A stretch of 50,490 nt of DNA from Candidatus Collierbacteria bacterium GW2011_GWB2_45_17 (GCA_001001485.1 LCKO01000007.1:1-50490), one strand, 5' to 3'. Counted from the first letter of the stretch, positions 1 through 5,780 are shown. Numbers and translations are program-made. The notes: generated from the letters alone by a model not told the origin.

Positions 1-1
1 A

Positions 2-76
2 CTCAAACAAAAAGTCGACGAAATTACTCGCCGACTGTATGATATTCAAAGACACTACGGAACTACTCTTCGGTAA
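2..76 (+). CDS. 3' end of a gene cut by the window edge
   Basis: An open frame enters from the left edge and stops at TAA 74-76, encoding a basic, helical-looking tail that ends IQRHYGTTLR. Only 24 residues are visible, too few to assign a family. The next gene, sodA, starts 66 bp later on the same strand. Confidence 0.4.
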   Translation, partial: LKQKVDEITRRLYDIQRHYGTTLR

Positions 77-142
77 CCTTTTCTAATGAGCTATAGCGAA
101 ATTTGTGATAAATTGATACATATACTAATTAAGTCCAAGTTT

Positions 143-736
143 ATGATAAAAACATTTCCGTTTACATTAGATTCCTTACCTTACGCTTACGACGCTCTCG
201 AGCCGGTGATTGATAAAGAGACGATGGAAATCCATCACGACAAGCATCACCAGGCTTACACCGATAATTTGAATAAGGCAGCGGAGGCAAATGTTGAACT
301 GCAAACGAAAGGATTGGAAGATCTATTGGGTTCGGGCGTGCCGGTGGTGAAAAATAATGCCGGTGGAGTTTGGAATCATGACTTTTTCTGGGAGAGCATG
401 ACTACTCCCGGTGTCAGTCAAATAGAAAACTCTTTGAAGGTGGAAATAGAAAAAGCATTTGCGAGTGTTGAGGAGTTTATGAGTAAGTTTGAGGCGGCGG
501 CCATGGGAAGATTTGGCAGTGGTTGGGCTTGGCTAGTCAAGAATAAGGTCGGTGGGCTTGAAATTATGTCGACTGCCAATCAAGATAATCCTTTAGTTGA
601 CGGTTTGACACCTTTACTGGCGATCGATGTTTGGGAGCATGCTTATTACCTAAAATACAAGAACAAAAGAGTCGATTATGTCAAAGCCTGGTGGCAGGTG
701 GTTAACTGGGATAAGGTGGAGGAGAGGCTTCTTTAG
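143..736 (+). CDS. sodA: Superoxide dismutase, Mn/Fe family (Mn-type signature)
   Basis: This 197-aa protein should convert superoxide to hydrogen peroxide and oxygen in the cytoplasm. The four metal ligands of the family are visible: His31 in the HHDKHHQAY helix, His79 in GGVWNHDFFW, and Asp162 and His166 in DVWEHAYYLKY. The active-site glutamine is Gln147 in STANQDNPL, and the helix-3 position is Gly (NNAGGVWNH). That is the Mn-type arrangement rather than the Fe-type one, although cambialistic enzymes cannot be excluded. I chose ATG 143 because the family begins just before the FTLDSLPYAYDALEP segment; the in-frame ATG at 86 would add 19 non-homologous residues. No Shine-Dalgarno is visible; a TATACT lies at 121-126. 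The stop codon abuts the 3' end of a tRNA-Leu on the opposite strand. Confidence 0.95.
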   Translation: MIKTFPFTLDSLPYAYDALEPVIDKETMEIHHDKHHQAYTDNLNKAAEANVELQTKGLEDLLGSGVPVVKNNAGGVWNHDFFWESMTTPGVSQIENSLKVEIEKAFASVEEFMSKFEAAAMGRFGSGWAWLVKNKVGGLEIMSTANQDNPLVDGLTPLLAIDVWEHAYYLKYKNKRVDYVKAWWQVVNWDKVEERLL

Positions 737-819
737 TGCCGAGAGAGGGGATCGAACCCTCACGGGATTGCTCCCACAGGTTTTTGAGACCTGAGCGTAT
801 ACCATTCCGCCATCTCGGC
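737..819 (-). tRNA. tRNA-Leu (anticodon CAA)
   Basis: On the minus strand GCCGAGA (819-813) pairs with TCTCGGC (744-738), with discriminator A at 737. The anticodon stem CAGGT/ACCTG encloses the loop CTCAAAA, giving anticodon CAA, which reads UUG. A long variable arm (GGGAGCAATCCC) confirms a class II tRNA, and the T loop is TTCGATC. CCA is not encoded, because the next bases belong to the sodA stop codon. Parts of its 5' half recur in the two elements at 864-1183. Confidence 0.95.
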
Positions 820-863
820 AACCACTATTATCTATTTTATCGTTATTCTGGGAGTTTTACACA

Positions 864-1008
864 GGTTTTTGAGCGTCCTCGTCCTGACTCGGACATTTCG
901 CCTGGCTGTAGGCTCAACCTTAGCGTATACCATTAGGCCGCTTCTCAGCAGAGCTAAGTGTCGAAGTTAGTTTTCGTCGGAGACGAAATAACCTTCGACC
1001 ATCTCGGC
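864..1008 (-). repeat. tRNA-Leu-derived structured element, copy 1
   Basis: On the minus strand this 145-bp element starts like the neighbouring tRNA-Leu(CAA) (GCCGAGATGG), keeps its D-arm segment ATGGTATACGC and its anticodon-loop segment CTCAAAAACC, but lacks the variable arm, T arm and 3' acceptor strand. About 60 bp holding two hairpins is inserted after the acceptor/D junction (978-1000 region) and about 45 bp of hairpin sequence at the 5' side of the anticodon loop. It is not a functional tRNA as it stands. It may be a decayed tRNA carrying palindromic insertions, or a structured RNA built from a tRNA. Confidence 0.7.
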
Positions 1009-1038
1009 TAACAATGTAATTTTACCTCAATTTAAATT

Positions 1039-1183
1039 GGTTTTTGAGCGCCCTCGTACTGACTCGGGCATTTCGCCTGACTGTGGGCTCAACCTTAGCG
1101 TATACCATTAGGCCGCTTCTCAGCAGAGCTAAGTGTCGAAGTTAGTTTTCGTCGGAGACGAAATAACCTTCGACCATCTCGGC
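1039..1183 (-). repeat. tRNA-Leu-derived structured element, copy 2
   Basis: This is a second 145-bp copy with the same layout as copy 1, repeated with a 175-bp period. The D-arm-side insert is identical and forms a long hairpin (TTTCGTC tcc GACGAAA with flanking GTTA/TAAC and TCGAA/TTCGA). In the anticodon-side insert the two copies differ at five positions. Two of these, C1051 and G1068, pair with each other and replace the T876-A893 pair of copy 1, so the stem is preserved. Confidence 0.7.
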
Positions 1184-1210
1184 AACAGAGTAATTTTACA
1201 GCATTACTAC

Positions 1211-1253
1211 AGGGCCAGGCCTTAGAGGTCTCCAATCTTCAAGGCCTGGCCCT
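1211..1253. repeat. Palindromic repeat family A, copy 1
   Basis: Inverted arms AGGGCCAGGCCTT and AAGGCCTGGCCCT enclose a loop of about 17 bp. The same arms occur at 2873, 4886 and 5709. This copy lies between the tRNA-derived elements and the terminator of the minus-strand 55-aa gene. There is no poly-T run directly after the arms, so it is not a textbook intrinsic terminator. Confidence 0.9.
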
Positions 1254-1272
1254 GGGGGGACTTTTTCGGCAC

Positions 1273-1300
1273 AAAAAACCCTCGTCGCTTAGTACGAGGG
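1273..1300 (-). terminator. Rho-independent terminator of the 55-aa membrane peptide gene
   Basis: On the minus strand CCCTCGT and ACGAGGG form a 7-bp stem around an 8-nt loop and are followed by TTTTTT. It begins 8 bp after the stop codon of the small gene at 1309-1476, which supports that gene being transcribed alone. Confidence 0.85.
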
Positions 1301-1308
1301 ATGGGGAA

Positions 1309-1476
1309 TTACTTGACCCAGCCGAGCTTGACGAGGATGGGGTAGAAAATGTTACCAAAGAAGAGCCACATAAGGATAATGAAAACAATTACAGCGACGA
1401 TCGTGAGAACAAGAGGGTTGGAGCCAGGCATGGTTAAGAAAGCCAAGGCTAAAGCAATGGTGAGAAAGAGTGGCAT
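1309..1476 (-). CDS. 55-aa membrane peptide
   Basis: This small gene encodes 55 residues starting MPLFLTIALALAFLTM. Two hydrophobic stretches (about residues 2-16 and 22-42) are separated by the turn PGSNP, suggesting a helical hairpin in the membrane, and the tail is short and basic (LVKLGWVK). It is supported as a real gene by a good Shine-Dalgarno (AAGGAGA, 5 nt before ATG 1476) and by a strong terminator just past its stop. I do not recognise a family. It stands alone between the tRNA-derived repeats and a divergent gene at 1538. Confidence 0.75.
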   Translation of the reverse strand: MPLFLTIALALAFLTMPGSNPLVLTIVAVIVFIILMWLFFGNIFYPILVKLGWVK

Positions 1477-1523
1477 AATGTCTCCTTTTAAGGGTGCGAA
1501 TTTGGGTGAATTATATCAGGTAG

Positions 1524-1529
1524 TATAAT
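1524..1529 (+). promoter_or_regulatory. -10 box TATAAT for the TPR-like gene/efp pair
   Basis: A perfect TATAAT ends 8 bp before ATG 1538, with no room for a Shine-Dalgarno. The transcript would therefore start at or within about two bases of the start codon. Confidence 0.65.
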
Positions 1530-1537
1530 TGGCGTAT

Positions 1538-2308
1538 ATGATTAGGAGCGAAAATATAAGTGAAAGCAATTTTGAGGAACTGCTATCGGCGACGGCGGTG
1601 CTGAGAGAAGATGTGGCTAGGCAAGATGAGGCCTTGGCAGATATTGAAGTTTTAAGGGAGTTTGCGATGGAAAAAGGAATGTTTGATGAAGCCGTGCAGT
1701 GTTTCTTGGAAGAGGCCCTGATCTGGCAACATAAATACATGGAGTCCGGCAAAGATGAATTTTTAAAAAAGATGGAGGAGATTGTGGTTAAGGCTAGCGA
1801 GTTCATAAAAGAGAATAGACTTCAGCCGTGGGAGTCCCGGATCGCCAGGTTCTTGGGTAGAGTGGCAGACTATCAAAAAAAGTATTCTGTGGCTGAAAGT
1901 TACTACCAAGAGGCGATAGACAAAGCTCCAAGTGACCCTAAATATGCCAAAAACCAAGCTCTGATCTATGAGTACATAGGTTTTAAGATATTGGATGAAA
2001 TTAGACTAGGAAAAGTTGATGAAGGGATAGATGAAGCGGAGGGCCTTTATGGGGATTATTTGTTTTCTGAAGAGGGTGGGGCGCTTAGACAAAGAGACTA
2101 CTCGACTTGGGCTATCTGGAGATCTGGGCTGTTGATTAACCTTTGCCGAACTCTGATAGATCTAGATTTAACTGAAAAGTACAAGGCTGACATACTTGGC
2201 TGGCTTGAGAAAGCTGAGCAGGATCTAAAAGCTCCGGAAGGGGTAGAAGTTTGGACAGACTTTAGCTTTAGAAAGAATGAAATAAGTGAAGTTAGAGAGA
2301 CGTTATGA
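1538..2308 (+). CDS. TPR-like helical protein of unknown function
   Basis: A 256-aa all-helical, acidic, soluble protein with no signal peptide. Residues around 105-150 (RVADYQKKYSVAESYYQEAI) look like tetratricopeptide repeats, and the N-terminal half has similar alpha-alpha hairpins, so a protein-binding scaffold is likely. I recognise no catalytic motif. ATG 1538 was chosen over the in-frame TTG at 1529 because the latter lies inside the -10 box. Its TGA overlaps the efp start codon (ATGA at 2305-2308), so the two are translationally coupled. Confidence 0.75.
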   Translation: MIRSENISESNFEELLSATAVLREDVARQDEALADIEVLREFAMEKGMFDEAVQCFLEEALIWQHKYMESGKDEFLKKMEEIVVKASEFIKENRLQPWESRIARFLGRVADYQKKYSVAESYYQEAIDKAPSDPKYAKNQALIYEYIGFKILDEIRLGKVDEGIDEAEGLYGDYLFSEEGGALRQRDYSTWAIWRSGLLINLCRTLIDLDLTEKYKADILGWLEKAEQDLKAPEGVEVWTDFSFRKNEISEVRETL

Positions 2309-2865
2309 TCGATGTTAATAAGCTCAAAGTGGGGGTGACTTTTACCGAAGATGGAGTACCTTTCAGGGTAACCAAGTATGATTTTACCAAGATGGGACGA
2401 GGTCATGCCACCATCAAGGTCAAGGCTAGAAACCTAGTTAACGGGGCGATTGAGACTAAGGGCTACATCTCCGGCAACATGGTGGAGGACATACTTCTGG
2501 ACAAAAGACACCTGCAGTACCTATACAAGGATGACGAGAAAGCCTTTTTTATGGACCCGGCCTCTTTTGAGCAAGTAGAGATACCCCTAAAGGTACTCGG
2601 AACCGATGTGATGTACTTGGTAGAAGGGGAAAGAGCTTGGGTGCTGTTTTGGGACGAAAAAATCTTGGGCGTGGAGGTGCCCTCTTCCGTTATTATGAAG
2701 ATTACCGAGAGCGAGCCTGGGGCTAGGGGAAACACGGTGAGTAATGTCTTGAAGCCAGCTAAAACGGCCTCAGGACTGACGGTAATGGTGCCACTGTTTA
2801 TCAACCCTGGAGATTCAATTAAGATCAATACCGAGTCCGGTGAGTATACGGGGAGAGCGAATTGA
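2305..2865 (+). CDS. efp: Translation elongation factor P
   Basis: This 186-aa protein has the three EF-P beta-barrel domains: an N-terminal KOW-like domain, a central OB domain around residues 65-125 (MDPASFEQVEIP), and a C-terminal OB domain ending GDSIKINTESGEYTGRA. EF-P binds between the P and E sites and relieves stalling at polyproline. The tip of domain I reads KMGRGHA, so residue 32 is arginine where E. coli has the beta-lysylated Lys34. Arg at the tip is known from EarP-type EF-P. No modification enzyme gene is visible in the window. The gene overlaps the upstream TPR-like gene by 4 bp and is followed at once by a family A palindrome. Confidence 0.97.
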   Translation: MIDVNKLKVGVTFTEDGVPFRVTKYDFTKMGRGHATIKVKARNLVNGAIETKGYISGNMVEDILLDKRHLQYLYKDDEKAFFMDPASFEQVEIPLKVLGTDVMYLVEGERAWVLFWDEKILGVEVPSSVIMKITESEPGARGNTVSNVLKPAKTASGLTVMVPLFINPGDSIKINTESGEYTGRAN

Positions 2866-2872
2866 CACCTGC

Positions 2873-2916
2873 AGGGCCAGGCCTTGCAGATTGGGGGACC
2901 TCTAAGGCCTGGCCCT
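2873..2916. repeat. Palindromic repeat family A, copy 2
   Basis: It has the arms AGGGCCAGGCCTT/AAGGCCTGGCCCT, 8 bp after the efp stop. The last bases provide part of the stop codon (TAG, 2917-2915) of the convergent minus-strand gene, so the repeat sits exactly between two converging genes. Confidence 0.9.
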
Positions 2917-3364
2917 AAGGGGATAGGAGGAGGATGGTGAGGAGAACCAGGGCTTGGGGGAGGAGACCCCAGAACTTGTTGGGAGTGGATTGATGAGACC
3001 AGGAGTGAAATCTGGCAAACTGCTTTAATAAATAACCTCGCCGGTTAAGAAAAATATAGGGGAACTCGATAAAGTCTGGTAGGAGACCCACAAACCAGCC
3101 TATCCAAGGTCGCCAGTCAAAAGGGCGGCCGACTTGAAAGAAAAGATAAACAAGCAGGACGGAAAGAGGAAAATCAAAAAATAATTCTTGGAAAAAGGCG
3201 GCTCTCTTACTTTTATGGCGACTAGTCAGACCTTGACTGACGTCCCAGTGAGGGATGCGGTCCTCCAGAAAGTGAGAAGCGATGATGAGAGGAAGGCTAA
3301 TAAACGGATTGGGGATTTTGGAAGCGATTAAAGCGCCGGTGGTGCCGTGAACAATCGAAAGCAT
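2915..3364 (-). CDS. Multi-pass membrane protein resembling membrane-bound metal-dependent hydrolases
   Basis: A 149-aa protein with about four hydrophobic segments. His and Asp residues occur in patterns reminiscent of the YdjM-like membrane hydrolases: His6 near the N-terminus, SHFLEDRIPHWD at about 31-42, GLLPDFIEF in the middle, and FARFHSWSHQS at about 117-127. Such motifs could bind a metal at the membrane surface. The substrate is unknown and the family assignment is tentative. It is transcribed divergently from the Lgt-like gene, with only 24 bp between the two start codons. Its stop codon lies inside a family A palindrome. Confidence 0.6.
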   Translation of the reverse strand: MLSIVHGTTGALIASKIPNPFISLPLIIASHFLEDRIPHWDVSQGLTSRHKSKRAAFFQELFFDFPLSVLLVYLFFQVGRPFDWRPWIGWFVGLLPDFIEFPYIFLNRRGYLLKQFARFHSWSHQSTPNKFWGLLPQALVLLTILLLSP

Positions 3365-3374
3365 GTGTTTTTTT

Positions 3375-3382
3375 AGTATACT
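3375..3382. promoter_or_regulatory. Symmetric -10 box shared by two divergent genes
   Basis: The palindrome AGTATACT gives TATACT on both strands. On the plus strand TATACT (3377-3382) ends 6 bp before ATG 3389. On the minus strand TATACT (3380-3375) ends 10 bp before ATG 3364. The whole intergenic space is 24 bp, so the two promoters must overlap. Confidence 0.6.
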
Positions 3383-3388
3383 CTAGTT

Positions 3389-4090
3389 ATGAATGAAGCG
3401 GTACTGAGGGTAAGTAATATTTATATCTACGGTTTTGGTTTGTTGGCAGTGCTGTCTTTTCTCTGGGGGTCATTTGTATTTTATAAAAAAAGCCAGGAGT
3501 CCCACTTTGAAGATTTTCATATTCTAGATAGTGTGGTTATGTCCGCTTTTTGGGCCTTTATAGTGGGGAGATTGGCTTTTGTAGCCTTAAATATGGCCAC
3601 ATTTTGGAATCATTTTCCGAGAATTTTGTTGCTCTCCAACTACCCGGGGATAGACAGATGGGGAGTGATTCTGGGTATCGCTTTGGGAGTTTTTCTTTCC
3701 GTCAGAAAAATTAAAGCCAGATTTTTGGATTGGTTTGATCTTGCCAGCCTGGGAATACTGTCCGGAGGAGCAGTTTTTTTAGCCGGTCTGTTTTTGCTTA
3801 CTCGTGACTTTCGCTACGTGATCCTGTCTCTGTTACACCTCGGTTTGTTTATTTATCTCTGGCAAATGGAAGACAAATATCGAACTTATGAGTGGTACAG
3901 AGGTAAGAGAACTTCGGCTAGGTCTGGCTTTATTACGGGGTTTGTTTTATCTTTTTGGGGATTGGCGTTTCTAATTGAGAGGCTAATTTTTAAAGAAGTG
4001 ATTTTGTGGAGTGTTATCTGGGGTGGAAGTTTGTTGGTGGGGGGCTTGGTTTTAGTGTATATTAGGTCTGGATGGAAGAAAATAAAATAA
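3389..4090 (+). CDS. Divergent Lgt-like (prolipoprotein diacylglyceryl transferase-related) membrane protein
   Basis: A 233-aa protein with about seven membrane segments. Its opening (IYIYGFGLLAVLSFLWGSF), the segment FIVGRLAFVALN and the following GVILGIALGVFLSVRKIKARFLDWFDLASLGI follow the order of the Lgt fold. However, the usual catalytic His-Gly-Gly of Lgt is replaced by PGIDRWGVILG, and the Lgt GRxGNF signature is not seen. It may be a diverged or non-catalytic relative. Its neighbours support a lipoprotein role: dksA/traR-like overlaps its 3' end by 19 bp and lspA follows. A -10 box ends 6 bp before the ATG. Confidence 0.6.
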   Translation: MNEAVLRVSNIYIYGFGLLAVLSFLWGSFVFYKKSQESHFEDFHILDSVVMSAFWAFIVGRLAFVALNMATFWNHFPRILLLSNYPGIDRWGVILGIALGVFLSVRKIKARFLDWFDLASLGILSGGAVFLAGLFLLTRDFRYVILSLLHLGLFIYLWQMEDKYRTYEWYRGKRTSARSGFITGFVLSFWGLAFLIERLIFKEVILWSVIWGGSLLVGGLVLVYIRSGWKKIK

Positions 4091-4452
4091 AATTTCCAAG
4101 ATCGATCTTATTACCTTTAATCAAGTACTTGAAAGGGGAAAAGAAACGGCTTAAGGAAACCAAAGATGAGCTTAAAAAGGAAGATCCGTTTGTGATTGGC
4201 AATCGAGATGATGATAACTCGATTGACTCAGAGGTAGCGGAAACCGTCGAACACGATCGATCTTCGGCGATGAGAAGTCAGGTCACGAGATCCATTATTG
4301 AGATCAGAAAAACACTCACTCGGATAAAGCTGGGGAAGTATGGGATCTGTGCTAGTTGTGGCAAGATGATTGATACCGACAGACTGGCTGTCAATCTGAC
4401 GGCTGAGTTTTGCGTGGCTTGTGAGGCTGCCAAGGAAAAGAAGAGGGGATAG
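4072..4452 (+). CDS. DksA/TraR-type C4 zinc-finger protein
   Basis: A 126-aa protein with a charged helical N-terminal half that includes a likely coiled coil (residues 20-90) and a C-terminal four-cysteine zinc finger, Cys93-Cys96 (CASC) and Cys114-Cys117 (CVAC), typical of the DksA/TraR family. Members bind the secondary channel of RNA polymerase and modulate initiation. The family is clear, but I cannot say whether it acts as DksA or as a short TraR/YteA-like protein. It starts inside the end of the Lgt-like gene. A TATATT at 4058-4063 lies 8 bp before its ATG, so it may also have its own promoter. Confidence 0.85.
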   Translation: MEENKIKFPRSILLPLIKYLKGEKKRLKETKDELKKEDPFVIGNRDDDNSIDSEVAETVEHDRSSAMRSQVTRSIIEIRKTLTRIKLGKYGICASCGKMIDTDRLAVNLTAEFCVACEAAKEKKRG

Positions 4453-4521
4453 TGGAGTGAGATTTACCCGCAGGGGGTATCCAGGAGAGCCACGGTTCGG
4501 AATACCGAAACTCGCAATGAC
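4451..4521 (+). repeat. Mosaic repeat fragment (family B) upstream of lspA
   Basis: The blocks AGTGGAGTGAGAT (4451-4463), CCACGGTTCG (4490-4499) and TCGCAATGAC (4512-4521) occur again, rearranged, at 31928-32000 inside a prepilin gene. The likely start codon of lspA (ATG 4517) lies inside the last block. Confidence 0.65.
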
Positions 4522-4918
4522 ATTAACGTTGGTGATTGATATTTTTTTGCAGACTTATTTTCGAGGGATAGGTTATGGCGTTCTCAACAAGGGAATTTCT
4601 TTTGGTTGGTTTTCGGGATTGGGTACTTATTTCGCAATTGCAATTTACTTGGTCTTCATAAAATTTTCGGGTTTGATGAATCAAACCCCTACGAAGCCGG
4701 CGCGGATAAATTTGGCTATTTGGTTATTGGCTGTGGGGGGAGTGGGGAATCTTGTACCCAGACTTATCTGGAGTGGTGTTTGGGACTACCTGTACTTTCC
4801 GGTCTTGGGTTTTTGGTTTAATTTATCGGATGTGTTGATCTGTGTAGGCGTAATTATTTATTTGTGGAGTGAGATTGCTTCCTGCAGGGCCAGGCCTTGC
4901 AGATCTAAATCCCTATAA
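4517..4918 (+). CDS. lspA: Lipoprotein signal peptidase (signal peptidase II)
   Basis: A 133-aa membrane aspartyl protease that would cleave the signal peptide of lipidated prolipoproteins. The family signatures are present: NKGISFGWF (24-32), GGVGNLVPRL with Asn78 and Arg82, the first catalytic Asp90 (SGVWD), and the second catalytic Asp105 in FNLSDVLI. Four membrane segments fit the family. ATG 4517 was chosen because the conserved TM1 follows it directly; upstream in-frame codons translate repeat DNA. The last residues (RARPCRSKSL, 124-133) are read from a family A palindrome that runs over the gene end, so the original C-terminus has been replaced. Confidence 0.85.
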   Translation: MTLTLVIDIFLQTYFRGIGYGVLNKGISFGWFSGLGTYFAIAIYLVFIKFSGLMNQTPTKPARINLAIWLLAVGGVGNLVPRLIWSGVWDYLYFPVLGFWFNLSDVLICVGVIIYLWSEIASCRARPCRSKSL

Positions 4919-4929
4919 GGCCTGGCCCT
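4886..4929. repeat. Palindromic repeat family A, copy 3
   Basis: It has the arms AGGGCCAGGCCTT/AAGGCCTGGCCCT, extended outward by CCTGC/GTAGG. It overlaps the last ten codons of lspA and ends 15 bp before the -10 box of the next gene. Confidence 0.9.
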
Positions 4930-4944
4930 GTAGGAGAGATCGTA

Positions 4945-4950
4945 TATACT
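4945..4950 (+). promoter_or_regulatory. -10 box TATACT for the pseudouridine synthase gene
   Basis: TATACT ends 7 bp before ATG 4958, giving an essentially leaderless transcript. No Shine-Dalgarno is present. Confidence 0.6.
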
Positions 4951-4957
4951 TGGATTG

Positions 4958-5710
4958 ATGGAAATGGCTGTTTTGTACGAAGACAAAGAGACGCTGGTAA
5001 TAAATAAGCCGGTGGACTTGGTGGTGAATCGGGCCGAATCGATCAGGGGTGAAACGGTGCAGGATTGGGTGGAAGGGCAAGGGTGGTATAAAGGACTCAA
5101 GGACTCAAGAACTCAAGATATTGAGGCTTTGTATTGGGAGAGGAGTGGGGTGTGTCACAGGTTAGATAAAGAGACCAGTGGTTGTTTGATGATAGCTAAG
5201 ACTCCTGAAGCACTGCGATATTATTTAGGATTGTTTAAGAACAGAAAAATTATCAAGACTTACTTGGCTTTGGTTCATGGTAGGGTGGAACCGGAAATAG
5301 GTGAGGTGGTCTTACCCCTAAAACGAAGCTTGAATGATCGAGAAAAATGGCAAGTTCATTACGAAGGGAAAAAAGCGGTCACGGGCTGGAAAGTGGAAAC
5401 ACGTTTTAACTATCCAGGACACGAGCATTGGAAGGATGCCCTGACTTTGGTGCGATTAAACTTGAAAACCGGACGAACGCATCAGATTAGAGTCCACTTG
5501 TCATTTTTGGGATGGCCAGTTTTTTCAGATTATAAATATTTGAATCGAAAGTTCTCCAGAGAAGACAGAAAGTATCTGTCGCATCACTTTTTACACGCCG
5601 AGCAGATTGGCTTTACGACTTATGAGGGTAAAAAAATTCTAGTAGAGGCTCCGTTACCGGAGGACTGCCGGAAATTCCTGAATTCGTTGAGTGAGATTAT
5701 GCAACCGTAG
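4958..5710 (+). CDS. RluA-family RNA pseudouridine synthase
   Basis: A 250-aa enzyme that would isomerise uridine to pseudouridine in rRNA or tRNA. The catalytic motif CHRLDKETSG puts the nucleophilic Asp at residue 70. Conserved downstream blocks include KTYLALVHG and LKTGRTHQIRVHLSFLGWPVFSDYKY. There is no N-terminal S4 domain, as in RluA/RluC-like short forms; the target base cannot be read from the sequence. Residues 46-53 (GLKDSRTQ) are encoded by three tandem 8-bp units (GGACTCAA, GGACTCAA, GAACTCAA), which is unusual in a housekeeping gene. The stop codon lies in a family A palindrome. Confidence 0.9.
   Translation: MEMAVLYEDKETLVINKPVDLVVNRAESIRGETVQDWVEGQGWYKGLKDSRTQDIEALYWERSGVCHRLDKETSGCLMIAKTPEALRYYLGLFKNRKIIKTYLALVHGRVEPEIGEVVLPLKRSLNDREKWQVHYEGKKAVTGWKVETRFNYPGHEHWKDALTLVRLNLKTGRTHQIRVHLSFLGWPVFSDYKYLNRKFSREDRKYLSHHFLHAEQIGFTTYEGKKILVEAPLPEDCRKFLNSLSEIMQP
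5093..5116 (+). repeat. 8-bp tandem repeat inside the pseudouridine synthase gene
   Basis: Three consecutive units GGACTCAA, GGACTCAA and GAACTCAA are followed by GAT. The same unit recurs at 10421-10452 in non-coding DNA. Loss or gain of one unit would shift the reading frame. Confidence 0.75.
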
Positions 5711-5752
5711 GGCCAGGCCTTGAAGATCTGGGATCCTATAAGGCCTGGCCCT
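5709..5752. repeat. Palindromic repeat family A, copy 4
   Basis: It has the arms AGGGCCAGGCCTT/AAGGCCTGGCCCT. The first two bases are part of the TAG stop of the pseudouridine synthase gene. The loop contains AGATCTGGGATCCT. Confidence 0.9.
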
Positions 5753-5766
5753 GCAGGTGAGGAGGG

Positions 5767-5775
5767 TGGTAGAAT
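5767..5775 (+). promoter_or_regulatory. Extended -10 promoter for the Kef-like antiporter
   Basis: TGG-TAGAAT (an extended -10, TGn plus hexamer) ends 5 bp before ATG 5781. There is no Shine-Dalgarno. Confidence 0.5.
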
Positions 5776-5780
5776 GATTT

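Noticed and set aside
736-936. Open frame over tRNA-Leu and the first tRNA-derived element
   Set aside because: It is simply tRNA antisense and repeat DNA translated; no start signal or protein-like composition.
864-1183. Calling the two elements functional tRNA-Leu genes
   Set aside because: They lack the variable arm, T arm and 3' acceptor strand, so no cloverleaf can form.
864-1183. Group I intron inside tRNA-Leu
   Set aside because: The inserts are only about 45 and 60 bp, far below intron size, and lie at the wrong positions.
3389-4090. Naming the membrane protein lgt outright
   Set aside because: Key catalytic motifs are absent; only the overall fold order and context support it.
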